Below are positions 7,221 to 16,685 of a DNA stretch of 64,000 nt, piece by piece. The position numbers and the translations under genes are program-made. The stretch is from NCBI GenBank assembly GCA_021775995.1, contig JAJFGS010000003.1:124001-188000 (forward strand). The letters run 5' to 3'. The stretch's first letter is position 1. Every line of letters begins with the position of its first letter. This stretch comes from Alphaproteobacteria bacterium. GTDB lineage: Bacteria; Pseudomonadota; Alphaproteobacteria; Micavibrionales; Micavibrionaceae. The notes beneath the pieces were generated by a model. The model was not told the origin of the DNA. It ran no database searches and saw only the letters and a program-made list of their open reading frames with translations.

Positions 7221-8804
7221 TTATCTTTTATGAATAAGGGAATAAAGTCCTTTTGTCGAGCTATCTGCCTCAGATAAGTCCTGTTTTTCAAGTTTTTCTG
7301 ATAGCTGTTTCCCTAATTCAACCCCGAATTGGTCAAAACTGTTCAAATTCCAAATAACGCCTTGGGTAAATGTTTTGTGCTCATATAGGGCAATAAGCTG
7401 CCCTAAATTGTGAGGAGTCATCTTATCCATTAATAATGTTGAGCTTGGTTTATTGCCTTCAAAATAGTTATAAGGTTGATCGGGTGTGTGTTGTCCTTGC
7501 ATCATTGCTTGGCTTTGCGCCATCATATGGTTCAATAACAAATTATGGTGATGGGGTAATTCTGTTTCAGAATTCAAGACACCTATGAAATCACAAGGAA
7601 TAGTTTCACTACCTTGGTGAAGTAGTTGGTAAAAGCTGTGCTGTCCATTTGTACCAACTTCTCCAAATAAAATGGGTGATGTATTATAGTCAGTTATTTT
7701 TTTACCTTCATAATCGATATTTTTTCCATTTGATTCCATTTCCAATTGTTGTAAATAAGCGGGAAAGTACAGCAAGTTTTGTGCGTAGGGTAAAATAGCT
7801 AGATAAGGTAAGTTTAAAAAGTTACGATTCCAAATACCGATAAGAGCCATGAGGACAGGAATATTTTTATCTAAGGGAGCATTTAAAAAATGTTGGTCCA
7901 TTATATAAGCGCCCTGCAAGAGCTGTTCAAATTTTTTAAATCCATGCTGCAAGCAAATAGATAAACCCACGGCAGACCAAAGACTGAAGCGCCCATTAAC
8001 CCAATCCCACATTGAAAATATATTGTTACGGTCAATACCAAATTTTTCTGCCACCTCAATGTTTGATGACACGGCTATAAAATGTTGATCAATATTTGTC
8101 TTATTAGGAAGATTGTCTTGCAACCATTGGCGCGCTGTTAAAGCATTTGTTAAGGTTTCTTGGGTTTTAAAGCTTTTTGAAATAATAATAAATAAAGTTT
8201 CTTCAGCATTGTGCGTGCTTAAAACTTTTTGAATGTCATCACCATCAATGTTTGAAACAAATTCTGTATGAATAATTTGATCATTTTTATTTGCTGATAA
8301 ACATAGTGCTTTACTTACTAATCGAGGACCAAGATCAGAGCCACCAATACCAATAGAAACAATGTTTTTTATTTCTTTTCCTGTCGCACCTTTATAATGA
8401 CCTGACCTAACAGAGTCAGAGAAGTTTTGTATTTTTTTGAGGGTGTCGTGAATAATAGGTATAATACTTTCCCCGTTCACTTCAATGTTGTCCGTAATGG
8501 GGCGTCGAAGGGCTGTGTGCAAAACAGCGCGTGATTCAGTTTTGTTGATTACCTCGCCTTGAAACATAGCGTTTCGTTTGTTTTCAAAATCACATTCTTT
8601 TAAAAGATCGCAAAGATTTGATACAACTTCTTTAGTGACACGTTGTTTTGAGTAATCAAAAAACAAGCCATCTATTTGAATAGATAGTTCTTTAAACCTA
8701 TTATTATCGTCTTTAAATAAATCATTTAAGTGTTTCTTTTTAACACCAAGAGAGAGATTTTTTAATTTATGCCATGCTTTTTTATCTGTTGGATTATTTG
8801 ACAT
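7221..8804 (-). CDS. pgi: Glucose-6-phosphate isomerase
   Basis: Interconverts glucose 6-phosphate and fructose 6-phosphate. The 527-residue product shows Ile-Gly-Ile-Gly-Gly-Ser-Asp-Leu-Gly-Pro, the sugar-phosphate Ser-Lys-Ser-Phe-Lys-Thr-x-Glu-Thr loop, Glu-Ser-Asn-Gly-Lys and Gly-Thr-Asn-Gly-Gln-His, and the C-terminal signature around Trp-Asn-Leu-Asn-Ser-Phe-Asp-Gln-x-Gly-Val-Glu-Leu-Gly-Lys. The ATG at 8804 is preferred over an in-frame TTG at 8819. It overlaps the end of the upstream M16 gene by 11 bases, suggesting translational coupling. Cytoplasmic. Confidence 0.96.
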   Translation of the reverse strand: MSNNPTDKKAWHKLKNLSLGVKKKHLNDLFKDDNNRFKELSIQIDGLFFDYSKQRVTKEVVSNLCDLLKECDFENKRNAMFQGEVINKTESRAVLHTALRRPITDNIEVNGESIIPIIHDTLKKIQNFSDSVRSGHYKGATGKEIKNIVSIGIGGSDLGPRLVSKALCLSANKNDQIIHTEFVSNIDGDDIQKVLSTHNAEETLFIIISKSFKTQETLTNALTARQWLQDNLPNKTNIDQHFIAVSSNIEVAEKFGIDRNNIFSMWDWVNGRFSLWSAVGLSICLQHGFKKFEQLLQGAYIMDQHFLNAPLDKNIPVLMALIGIWNRNFLNLPYLAILPYAQNLLYFPAYLQQLEMESNGKNIDYEGKKITDYNTSPILFGEVGTNGQHSFYQLLHQGSETIPCDFIGVLNSETELPHHHNLLLNHMMAQSQAMMQGQHTPDQPYNYFEGNKPSSTLLMDKMTPHNLGQLIALYEHKTFTQGVIWNLNSFDQFGVELGKQLSEKLEKQDLSEADSSTKGLYSLIHKR

Positions 8805-10161
8805 TAGGAAGACTTTCAATTAATTCATATTTTTCAATATTTTCTGGTTTTCCGACTAAAACGGTAATCAATTTATTAGGATTTAAAATACGTTTTGAAA
8901 CTTTTTGAATGTCTTCAATTGTAACATCGTTAACACGCTTTGTGTAGCCATCTAGATAATCAATTGACCGTTCATCCAGTTGTAAACTAAGTAAAATACT
9001 TGCAACTTTGTCTGTTGAAGTTAATGATAATGGCATTGACCCTGTAATATAAGATTGAGCATCTTTAAGTTCTTGTTCGCTTACTTTGTGCTCGTTTAAA
9101 TTTTTCATTTCATTTCTAATGATCTTCATTATTTTTGTCGTTGAATTATTTTTTGTAGATGTAGAAATATCGAAAGCACTAAGGTAATCTTGCATAATTA
9201 GATTGGAGTAAATTCCGTATGTAAGGCCACGTTTTTCACGCGCTTCTTCCATTAGCCGTGATCCAAATCCACCGCCACCATAAATAAAATTCATAACACG
9301 TAGGGTGTCGTAATCAGGATCATTCTGATCGAATGAGGGCAGTGCTGCAGAAATAATTGTTTGTGGAATATCTTTATTATAAATGTAAGTTTTTCCTATA
9401 TTTTGAAGTTCAAATTTTTGAACTAAATTTTTCTTTCCAGTATCTGGAAGGTCACCAAAAACATTATTTAAAATGATATTAAGTTCTTCTTGTGTGATAT
9501 CTCCAGTGACGCCAATAACTAGCCTATCTTTGCTCAACCAATTTTTTTTGTGGTTTTTCAAGTCTTCAGCCGTAATATTTTTTAGAGTTGTTAATGTGCC
9601 ACCACTGTTTAGGGCATAAGGATGCCCTTGAAAGGCAACATCATTAAAAATTCTTGCATTAATCCAATCTGGGTTACCCATTGAAGATCGAATGCGGGAT
9701 ATGTTTGCTTGGCGCATACGCTCAATCGGCTCGGCATCAAAGCGTGGAGAGGTGAGGGCAAGTTTTAATAATTCAAATGCCTTTTCTTTGTGGCGAGTAA
9801 GCGTTTTTAATTGCCCCCCAAAGTTATCACGACTTGATTTGAAATAAAGAGTGATGGAATGGTCGCTTAATTGTTTTTGAAAATCTTGTGATTTTAGCTC
9901 GCCCGCCCCTTCATCCATAGTATTGGATAAAAGTTGGGCTAGACCCTGCTTATCTTTCCCATCTTGTATTGCTCCTGCTCCTTTAAAAGAAAATCGTACA
10001 GCAATAATAGGTAGAGAATGGTCTTCTACCAGCCACGCTTTTATTCCGTCAGTGCTGGTAACCTCTTTTATGTTTAGGATTTTGTTTTCCGACATATTTT
10101 TGGCATATGCAGACACAGAGATAACTAGAAAACCGATCAGGAGGTAAGGTAATATCTTCAC
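8794..10161 (-). CDS. M16-family peptidase-like protein, non-catalytic partner
   Basis: A 455-residue M16 (pitrilysin/insulinase superfamily) protein with an N-terminal signal peptide ending near Ala-Tyr-Ala. At the position of the zinc motif His-x2-Glu-His it has Leu-Ala-Gln-Leu-Leu-Ser-Asn, so it cannot bind catalytic zinc. It keeps the substrate-binding Arg/Tyr pair in Gly-Ser-Arg-Leu-Met-Glu-Glu and Gly-Leu-Thr-Tyr. That is the known pattern for the inactive subunit of two-gene M16 heterodimers. Its start overlaps the stop of the catalytic subunit upstream by 4 bases. Probably periplasmic; substrate unknown. Confidence 0.9.
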   Translation of the reverse strand: MKILPYLLIGFLVISVSAYAKNMSENKILNIKEVTSTDGIKAWLVEDHSLPIIAVRFSFKGAGAIQDGKDKQGLAQLLSNTMDEGAGELKSQDFQKQLSDHSITLYFKSSRDNFGGQLKTLTRHKEKAFELLKLALTSPRFDAEPIERMRQANISRIRSSMGNPDWINARIFNDVAFQGHPYALNSGGTLTTLKNITAEDLKNHKKNWLSKDRLVIGVTGDITQEELNIILNNVFGDLPDTGKKNLVQKFELQNIGKTYIYNKDIPQTIISAALPSFDQNDPDYDTLRVMNFIYGGGGFGSRLMEEAREKRGLTYGIYSNLIMQDYLSAFDISTSTKNNSTTKIMKIIRNEMKNLNEHKVSEQELKDAQSYITGSMPLSLTSTDKVASILLSLQLDERSIDYLDGYTKRVNDVTIEDIQKVSKRILNPNKLITVLVGKPENIEKYELIESLPNVK

Positions 10162-11552
10162 TTCACTTCTCCTGCTGGTTTAATTTTTTCTTCAGGATAG
10201 AGATATCCAGTGATGGCAGGTCTGATCCAAGGTTTTTGAGGGTTAAGGTATTTTTTTGAAACGTTTTGTACGTCTTCAGCTGTTACAGCTTGAATTTGCT
10301 CTGGCCAATTTTCAATATTATCCAATGTGCTCCCTGTGGTGATGCCATATCCAATTGTCATGGCAGGTCCACTGAGGCTGTCTCGGGCATAATCCGCACT
10401 ATCTATGAGCTGCTGCTTAGCATCATTTAACTCTTCTTCAGTAACACCATTTTCTTGGACTTTTGAAATTTCATATTCGATGTCATGGATAAGGGTATTT
10501 ATTTCGTTATCAGCCGTAGGCGTTCCAGATAGTGTGATGGTACCATAGTCAAGCGCAGTTCCACTGTAAGAAAAACCTACGGAAATAGCTTTCTTATTTT
10601 CAACGACTAGAGATTTATAAAGCCGCGTTGTCGGTCCACCACTTAGTATTTGTTCTAAAACTTGCAAAGCAAGAGCATCTTTTTTTTCATTCTTAAAACT
10701 AGGTGCTATAAATATTCTACTGAAACTGGGTTGATATATAGAAGGGTCTTTTAAAATCATTGTTGTATTGCCAATGGCTTTTGGTACTGCAGGACGAATA
10801 CGTTTTGGTAATTTTTTAGGTTTTAATTTTCCAAAGCTTTTTTCTATTAAAGGCTTAAGGCTTTCAATTGTAATATCTCCGCTTATGACTATGACGGCAT
10901 TATTGGGGGCGTACCACGTGTTATAAAATGTTTTTACATCATCCCATTCATAGGTTTTAATTTCATCCATCCAGCCAATATTAGGTGTTCCATACGGATG
11001 ATTAACAAATAAAGAGCTACGCATTTGTTCTCCAAATAAGCCTTTAGGATCGTTCTCAGTACGCTGGCGTCGCTCTTCTAAGACAACTTTTTTTTCTGAT
11101 TTAAAATGTTCTTCTGGGACATTTAAATTCATCATTCTATCTGCTTCCATCGATAACATTTTGTCCAAATGTTCAACGGCAATAGTTTCGAAATAGGCGG
11201 TATAATCTTGTCCAGTAAAGGCGTTATCATTACCACCTAATTTTTTTACTGTTTTAGAAAATTCACCAGGGGCTAGTGTTTCTGTGCCTTTAAACATTAG
11301 ATGTTCAAAATAGTGGGCCATGCCTGATAGCCCCTGTGGTTCATCGGCGGCACCAACTTTATACCAAATCATAGAGGTAACAACAGGCGCACGACTATTA
11401 GGGATAATGATAACTTCTAGTCCATTATCAAGTTTAAAACTTTCCGCATTAAAGATTTTTGCGTGTGTAACGGAAGGAAAAAAACTAAATATTATTATAA
11501 AAGCACAGATTTGAAAAATAGATAGGTGTATATTGTTCATAAACTGAATCAT
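10158..11552 (-). CDS. M16-family zinc peptidase, catalytic subunit
   Basis: A 464-residue peptidase with a hydrophobic N-terminus (signal peptide ending near Thr-His-Ala) and the inverted zinc motif His-Tyr-Phe-Glu-His in Met-Ala-His-Tyr-Phe-Glu-His-Leu-Met-Phe-Lys-Gly. The downstream Glu zinc ligand lies in the Glu-Arg-Arg-Gln helix. It should pair with the inactive M16 protein encoded next, forming a clam-shell peptidase in the periplasm that degrades peptides or small proteins. An ATG at 11540 is an alternative start. The ATG at 11552 overlaps the stop of the BamF-like gene by 4 bases (ATGA), so translation is probably coupled. Confidence 0.93.
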   Translation of the reverse strand: MIQFMNNIHLSIFQICAFIIIFSFFPSVTHAKIFNAESFKLDNGLEVIIIPNSRAPVVTSMIWYKVGAADEPQGLSGMAHYFEHLMFKGTETLAPGEFSKTVKKLGGNDNAFTGQDYTAYFETIAVEHLDKMLSMEADRMMNLNVPEEHFKSEKKVVLEERRQRTENDPKGLFGEQMRSSLFVNHPYGTPNIGWMDEIKTYEWDDVKTFYNTWYAPNNAVIVISGDITIESLKPLIEKSFGKLKPKKLPKRIRPAVPKAIGNTTMILKDPSIYQPSFSRIFIAPSFKNEKKDALALQVLEQILSGGPTTRLYKSLVVENKKAISVGFSYSGTALDYGTITLSGTPTADNEINTLIHDIEYEISKVQENGVTEEELNDAKQQLIDSADYARDSLSGPAMTIGYGITTGSTLDNIENWPEQIQAVTAEDVQNVSKKYLNPQKPWIRPAITGYLYPEEKIKPAGEVK

Positions 11553-12082
11553 TGATCAATTGATGGTGTTTCACCATCTGTTACAGGTTTGCCTGCCTTT
11601 TTATTTCCAATAAGGCGTTCATGTTCTTTTATGGGATCAACAACCGTAGCGGGGGTATCGATTTTTTTACCAGCCTTGCCCATAATTCTATCAAATGTTG
11701 ACGTGTTTTCTTTTATGACTTCTTCTGTTTCAGCATCTACAACATCACGGATATTAGGATCCACTTGTTGTGCACCAGTTTTTTGTAAGAGAATAGATTC
11801 ACCTTTTGTTGTGCCGTCTATTTTACTTTCGTTAGCCGTTTGCCCAAAGAGAGCTTGTTTGGCTTGTTCTTCAGGTGCGGATTCTTGCGGACGGTCGGCA
11901 CCAGGGGTTGGTGCACGAAGCTCATAATTTGGCGGCATTTCAAGAGGGGCTCGTGTGATAATGGCAAATTCATCAGGGGCTTTTTTAGAAAAATCAAATT
12001 GTTCTCTGGTTTTTTCACAAGATGTTAATAAAACCATTACGGAACCTAAAATAATAAATAATTTAAAATTTTTCATGCTCAT
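11549..12082 (-). CDS. bamF: DUF3035 lipoprotein, probable BamF
   Basis: A 177-residue lipoprotein: basic start, hydrophobic helix, lipobox Leu-Thr-Ser-Cys with the acylated Cys near residue 22. After it comes the DUF3035 signature (Lys-Lys-Ala-Pro-Asp-Glu-Phe, then Arg-Ala-Pro-Leu-x-x-Pro-Pro and Leu-Arg-x-Pro-x-Pro-Gly). In Caulobacter this family is BamF, an alphaproteobacterial subunit of the outer-membrane beta-barrel assembly machine. The rest is low-complexity and probably disordered. It starts within the end of lspA (4-base overlap), the enzyme that would mature it. The BamF name follows family membership and was not tested here. Confidence 0.82.
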   Translation of the reverse strand: MSMKNFKLFIILGSVMVLLTSCEKTREQFDFSKKAPDEFAIITRAPLEMPPNYELRAPTPGADRPQESAPEEQAKQALFGQTANESKIDGTTKGESILLQKTGAQQVDPNIRDVVDAETEEVIKENTSTFDRIMGKAGKKIDTPATVVDPIKEHERLIGNKKAGKPVTDGETPSIDQ

Positions 12083-12630
12083 TGAACCTTTGTTTTCTTA
12101 CGGTCAAAGAATAAACTATTCACTACTAAAATGACAATCCCTACAGTAATAAAGCTATCCGCTAGATTAAAGGCTGGATAATGCCAATCTTTAATATGAA
12201 AATCCAAAAAATCGGCAACAGCTCTAAAATGTAGCCGATCTATAACATTACCTAGCGCTCCACCAATAACCATAGACAATGGAATTGCTTCTATCCATTT
12301 TTCAGATTTTACCAACCATATAGCAAAAACAACCGAAATTGTTAACGCCATAATAATTAACGGCCAAGGATTGCCATTTTGGAATAGACCAAAGCTTATT
12401 CCTTGATTCCACACCATTGTGAGATTAAAAAATGGCAAGATTTCGGTTGAAACAAGGGGAAGTCTAAAAGGGGAGGTAATCCACTCAAAAAAACCTAAGC
12501 TTTCGCCACCAATTTTTGGGTGAAAAATATATTCCAATACGACCCATTTGGATATTTGATCTAAAATAATAAAATCTATTATAAGGCCGAAGCCAATGAT
12601 ACGTTTCAAAATATGTTTTTTGTTACTCAT
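12079..12630 (-). CDS. lspA: Lipoprotein signal peptidase (SPase II)
   Basis: Inner-membrane aspartyl protease that cleaves the signal peptide of diacylated prolipoproteins. The 183-residue product has four hydrophobic helices and both catalytic Asp motifs: Gly-Asn-Val-Ile-Asp-Arg and Phe-Asn-Leu-Ala-Asp-Ser. The N-terminal Asp-Gln-x-Ser-Lys motif is also present. An insertion of about 15 residues after the first helix (containing Gly-Gly-Glu-Ser-Leu) makes it slightly longer than usual. It lies 9 bases downstream of ileS, the common ileS-lspA pairing, and overlaps the BamF-like gene. Confidence 0.95.
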   Translation of the reverse strand: MSNKKHILKRIIGFGLIIDFIILDQISKWVVLEYIFHPKIGGESLGFFEWITSPFRLPLVSTEILPFFNLTMVWNQGISFGLFQNGNPWPLIIMALTISVVFAIWLVKSEKWIEAIPLSMVIGGALGNVIDRLHFRAVADFLDFHIKDWHYPAFNLADSFITVGIVILVVNSLFFDRKKTKVQ

Positions 12631-12639
12631 ATGTTTGGA

Positions 12640-15600
12640 TTACGCAGCTTGTTTTTTGTTTACGACAGCATCACATCGGTTACAAATATGATCGGCATGG
12701 TTTGAAACTTCGGGAAGAACTTTCCAACAACGTTCGCATTTCTCACCTTCTGCTTCTTTGAAAACCACATATATAGCTTTCCCTTCTGGAGAGAAATAGT
12801 TTTCGCTTGGGTCATCTTCTCCAAATCTAAAATTTATAGAAGATGTAATACAGATATCTGCCATTTCTGTTTCATTCAAATCTTGAACAGGAAATTGATA
12901 CATTGCATCGCTTATATACAAGTCTGGCGCTGCTTCTAAGGAAGAGCCAATTGTTTTATCTGCTCGATGAGGTTCTAAAGCTGATAGAATAGCTTCTCTG
13001 ACTTCACGAATCTTAATCCATTTTTCTGCTAAATCTGCGTTGTTCCAAGCCGTAGGGGTGCTTGGGAATTGACGAAGATGAATGCTATCAGAATCTTCAA
13101 AAATGCCTGCTGGGCGTTGGTTCCAGGCCTCTTCTGCTGTGAAAGATAAAATAGGAGCAAGCCATGTAACAAGACAGTCAAAAATTTCTGCCATAACACT
13201 ACGTGTGGCACGTCGCTCAAAACTTTGTTGATCATCACAATATAAACGGTCTTTGCGGATGTCAAAATAGAAGGCCGAAAGACTATTGTTACAAAATTCA
13301 TGAAGTTCTTTTGCTAATTTACCGTACTCATGATTTTCAATCATACCACGTACTTTTTTATCCATCTCATAAAGTTGATGAAGCATAAGTTGTTCTAGTT
13401 CTGGAAGTTCAGATACTTTATTCAGGTCAACCATTTCAGATTTGTTAAATCCGTCAATTGCCCCCAATAAAAAACGCAATGTGTTACGAATACGACGATA
13501 AAGATCAGAGGCATTCTTTAATGTGTCCTTACCAATGCGGATATCTTCGGCATAGTCAGATGTCATGGTCCAAAGGCGTAAGATATCTGCACCAGATTGT
13601 TCCATGATTTTTAAAGGGTCAACAACATTACCCAAGGATTTAGACATCTTGTAACCCTTGTCATCCAGTACAAAACCGTGGGTTAGAACGTTTTTGTACG
13701 GTGCGTGACCTTTTGTTCCACAAGATTCCAAAAGTGATGAGTGGAACCAACCACGATGTTGATCAGAGCCTTCCATATACATGTCTGCCTGCTGGTTGAG
13801 TTCCTCACGGGCATCAACAACGAAGCTGTGCGTTGAACCAGATTCAAACCAAACATCAACAATGTCAAAAATTTGATCATAATCTTCAACTTTGTACTTA
13901 TTGCCTAAAAATTCTTGTGCATCCATGAACCACCATGCATCAGAACCATGTTCTTCAAATGCATCAGTAATGCGTTTTAAAACATCTGTGTCTTTTAATG
14001 GTTCGTCGGTTTTTTTATCAACGAACAAAGCGATAGGAACCCCCCACGCACGCTGACGAGAAATACACCAATCAGGACGGTTTGCAATCATGGCATTAAT
14101 ACGCGCTTCCCCTTTTTTAGGAATCCAGTTGGTTTCTTTTATAGATTTAAGCGCAAGATTTCTGAGGGTATCATCCTTAGCCCCGCTTGCGGGTGGTAAG
14201 GTAATCATAGAGTCCATCGCGATAAACCATTGTGGTGTCGTGCGGAAAATAACGGGTGCTTTGGAACGCCAACTATGTGGGTATTCATGGCGCAAGCTAC
14301 CTTTGGCCAGCAAGCCACCAGCTTCATCAAGGGCTTTCAGGACAGTAAAATTACCATTTCCCATCTTACCATCTTGATCATAGATTTCATCGCCCGCAAA
14401 TAACGGGACATGCTCACGGAATTTACCGTCATCGGTGACGTTGTCTGTAACTTCGATTTCAAAACCAATATCATATTTTTTAAGGTTATCATCAACATCA
14501 CAGAATGTATTAGCAGCATATATTTGATTATAGGTTTGAGCTAATTCAAAATCATCTTGTCCATGTCCAGGGGCGATATGGACAAACCCTGTTCCAGATT
14601 CTTCGGTTACAAAATCACCGGCCAATAAAGGCACGTCAAAATCGTAACCCCCGTTTTTATCTTGACCGTTAAGCGGATGCTGACAAATTGTGCCTGCAAC
14701 ATCGCTTCCTTTAAAAGTTGCGATTTGTTTTAAACTCTCAATTTTTGCTTTTTCTTTTACATCATCGGCAAGGGAAAGGGCGATAACAATTTTTTCACCT
14801 GCTTTAGCTCGACTATCTTCGGCAACATTTTCAATTTCAAAAACGCCATACTCGATATTTTCACCAAACCCAATCGCGCGGTTGGACGGTATTGTCCAAG
14901 GCGTTGTGGTCCAGATAACAACGGAAGCATTTTTTAGCAAGTCTTCGTTATGTTTAATTTCATGAGGGTCATGAGAAGCTTCTTCTAAATGGCTCCATTT
15001 ATGACCAGCTTTTTTTACTGGAAACTTCACCCAAATTGTTACGGATTTATGTTCTTTATACTCAACTTCGGCTTCGGCCAAAGCCGTTTGTTCTACCGTT
15101 GACCACATCACGGGTTTCACACCACGATAAAGACCACCATTATCTAAAAACTTATGAATTTCGCGCGCAATTTGTGCTTCCGCAGGTTTGGTCATTGTCC
15201 GATATGGATTTTCCCAATCACCAATAACGCCGAAACGTTCAAATTGTTTTGCCTGAATATCAATCCAGCTTTGGGCAAATTCACGGCATTCCTGACGAAA
15301 AACCAACGGGTCAACATTATCCTTATCTTTACCTTCGGCACGGTATTTTTCTTCAATTTTCCATTCGATCGGCAGGCCATGGCAATCCCATCCAGGGACA
15401 TAAGGGGCGTCATAACCCATCATTTGCCAATTTTTATTGATAACATCTTTTAAAATTTTATTCAGGGCATGACCCATATGGATATTACCGTTGGCATAAG
15501 GAGGGCCATCATGCAGAATCCATTTGGGCTTCCCTTTGGAATTTTTACGAATTTTTCCGTAGAGATCCATTTCTTGCCAATTATTCACCATTTCTGGTTC

Positions 15601-15699
15601 TTTTTCTGGCAAATTACCACGCATAGGGAAATTTGTTTTTGGTAAAAACACCGTATCGCGGAACTTGTCTTTGCTTTGGTCTTTATTTTCTTCTGTCAT
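12640..15699 (-). CDS. ileS: Isoleucine-tRNA ligase
   Basis: A 1019-residue class Ia synthetase charging tRNA-Ile. Visible: the HIGH-type motif His-Met-Gly-His after Pro-Tyr-Ala-Asn-Gly-Asn-Ile near residue 75, the editing-domain block with Thr-Thr-Thr-Pro-Trp-Thr-Ile-Pro, Trp-Cys-Ile-Ser-Arg-Gln-Arg, and Lys-Met-Ser-Lys-Ser near residue 687. The C-terminus keeps a zinc knuckle of four cysteines (Cys-Glu-Arg-Cys-Trp and Cys-Asn-Arg-Cys), as in bacterial-type IleS. First gene of the ileS-lspA-bamF-M16 run; a 65-base gap separates it from ribF. Confidence 0.97.
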   Translation of the reverse strand: MTEENKDQSKDKFRDTVFLPKTNFPMRGNLPEKEPEMVNNWQEMDLYGKIRKNSKGKPKWILHDGPPYANGNIHMGHALNKILKDVINKNWQMMGYDAPYVPGWDCHGLPIEWKIEEKYRAEGKDKDNVDPLVFRQECREFAQSWIDIQAKQFERFGVIGDWENPYRTMTKPAEAQIAREIHKFLDNGGLYRGVKPVMWSTVEQTALAEAEVEYKEHKSVTIWVKFPVKKAGHKWSHLEEASHDPHEIKHNEDLLKNASVVIWTTTPWTIPSNRAIGFGENIEYGVFEIENVAEDSRAKAGEKIVIALSLADDVKEKAKIESLKQIATFKGSDVAGTICQHPLNGQDKNGGYDFDVPLLAGDFVTEESGTGFVHIAPGHGQDDFELAQTYNQIYAANTFCDVDDNLKKYDIGFEIEVTDNVTDDGKFREHVPLFAGDEIYDQDGKMGNGNFTVLKALDEAGGLLAKGSLRHEYPHSWRSKAPVIFRTTPQWFIAMDSMITLPPASGAKDDTLRNLALKSIKETNWIPKKGEARINAMIANRPDWCISRQRAWGVPIALFVDKKTDEPLKDTDVLKRITDAFEEHGSDAWWFMDAQEFLGNKYKVEDYDQIFDIVDVWFESGSTHSFVVDAREELNQQADMYMEGSDQHRGWFHSSLLESCGTKGHAPYKNVLTHGFVLDDKGYKMSKSLGNVVDPLKIMEQSGADILRLWTMTSDYAEDIRIGKDTLKNASDLYRRIRNTLRFLLGAIDGFNKSEMVDLNKVSELPELEQLMLHQLYEMDKKVRGMIENHEYGKLAKELHEFCNNSLSAFYFDIRKDRLYCDDQQSFERRATRSVMAEIFDCLVTWLAPILSFTAEEAWNQRPAGIFEDSDSIHLRQFPSTPTAWNNADLAEKWIKIREVREAILSALEPHRADKTIGSSLEAAPDLYISDAMYQFPVQDLNETEMADICITSSINFRFGEDDPSENYFSPEGKAIYVVFKEAEGEKCERCWKVLPEVSNHADHICNRCDAVVNKKQAA

Positions 15700-15764
15700 G
15701 TCCTCTTCCTTAGAGAAGGGAATATGCGGGAAAATAGCCGCTAAATCAAGGGGATCGTGTCTTT

Positions 15765-16685
15765 TTAAGACAGAATCTCTCTTGCTTGAATGCAGTCTTT
15801 TTCCATTTGAGTAATTAAATCATCAACAGAGTTGAATTTGGCTTCTCCTCGTAGACGTTTAATAGGTTTTACGCGTAAATTTTTGCCATAAATATCACGG
15901 TCAGGAAAATCGAGCATATGGGCCTCGACCTGACCAACGGGCACTTCAAACATGGGTCTTATCCCTATATTGGTAGCGGCTTTATGCCATTGTTCCTCGC
16001 CGTCTATTTGAACATAACAGGCATAGATGCCGTAGGCTGGATGAATAGTATCTTTTAATAATATATTGGCGGTGGGATACCCCAGCTCATGTCCTCTGCG
16101 GTCCCCCTTAAAAACTTCGCCGTGAATTTCCCATTCCCATCCCAGTAAATTATTGGCGGTATCAATATTTCCTTTTCGCAAATTTTCTCTTATGCGGCTT
16201 GAAGAAATAATTTCTCCTTTTTTATCATTGAGTGCTCCAACTTGTGTAACAGGAATATTTGCAGTTTTAATCATGTCAGCATTACCTGCCCGCAATTGCC
16301 CAAAATGAAAATCATAACCGACGACAATATGATCGGCTTCTAAATTATTCTTTAGAATATTTTGAATAAAATTTTCTGCTGTTTGACTGGCAAAGTCCCA
16401 ATCAAAAGGAAGAGAGAAAAGAAAGTCTATATTTTGTTCTTTTAATTTTTGAGTTTTTAAAAGTGCTGGCGTTAGTCGCGCTGGCGGTAAGTCGGGTTGA
16501 AATAAACGGCGTGGATGAGGCTCGAATGTTAATATACCTAATTTTTTGTTTTCTGCCTTTGCAATATCTGACGCTTTTTGAATAAGGGCTGCATGACCAC
16601 GATGCACGCCATCAAAATTACCGATGGCAATAATTGCGCCTTTGGCTTCATCGGGAATGGATTGAATGTCATTAAATGTTTTCAT
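15765..16685 (-). CDS. ribF: Bifunctional riboflavin kinase / FAD synthetase
   Basis: Makes FMN from riboflavin and then FAD. The 306-residue protein has the N-terminal FAD synthetase fold with Gly-Asn-Phe-Asp-Gly-Val-His-Arg-Gly-His near residue 25 and Ser-Ser-x-Arg-Ile-Arg near 155, and the C-terminal kinase domain with Gly-x-Arg-Arg-Gly-x-x-Leu-Gly-Tyr-Pro-Thr-Ala-Asn. The Met at 16685 is chosen; a second ATG at 16694 adds three residues and cannot be excluded. Its 5' end overlaps the 3' end of the VanX-like gene by about 14 bases. Proximity to ileS and lspA is common in proteobacteria. Confidence 0.95.
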   Translation of the reverse strand: MKTFNDIQSIPDEAKGAIIAIGNFDGVHRGHAALIQKASDIAKAENKKLGILTFEPHPRRLFQPDLPPARLTPALLKTQKLKEQNIDFLFSLPFDWDFASQTAENFIQNILKNNLEADHIVVGYDFHFGQLRAGNADMIKTANIPVTQVGALNDKKGEIISSSRIRENLRKGNIDTANNLLGWEWEIHGEVFKGDRRGHELGYPTANILLKDTIHPAYGIYACYVQIDGEEQWHKAATNIGIRPMFEVPVGQVEAHMLDFPDRDIYGKNLRVKPIKRLRGEAKFNSVDDLITQMEKDCIQAREILS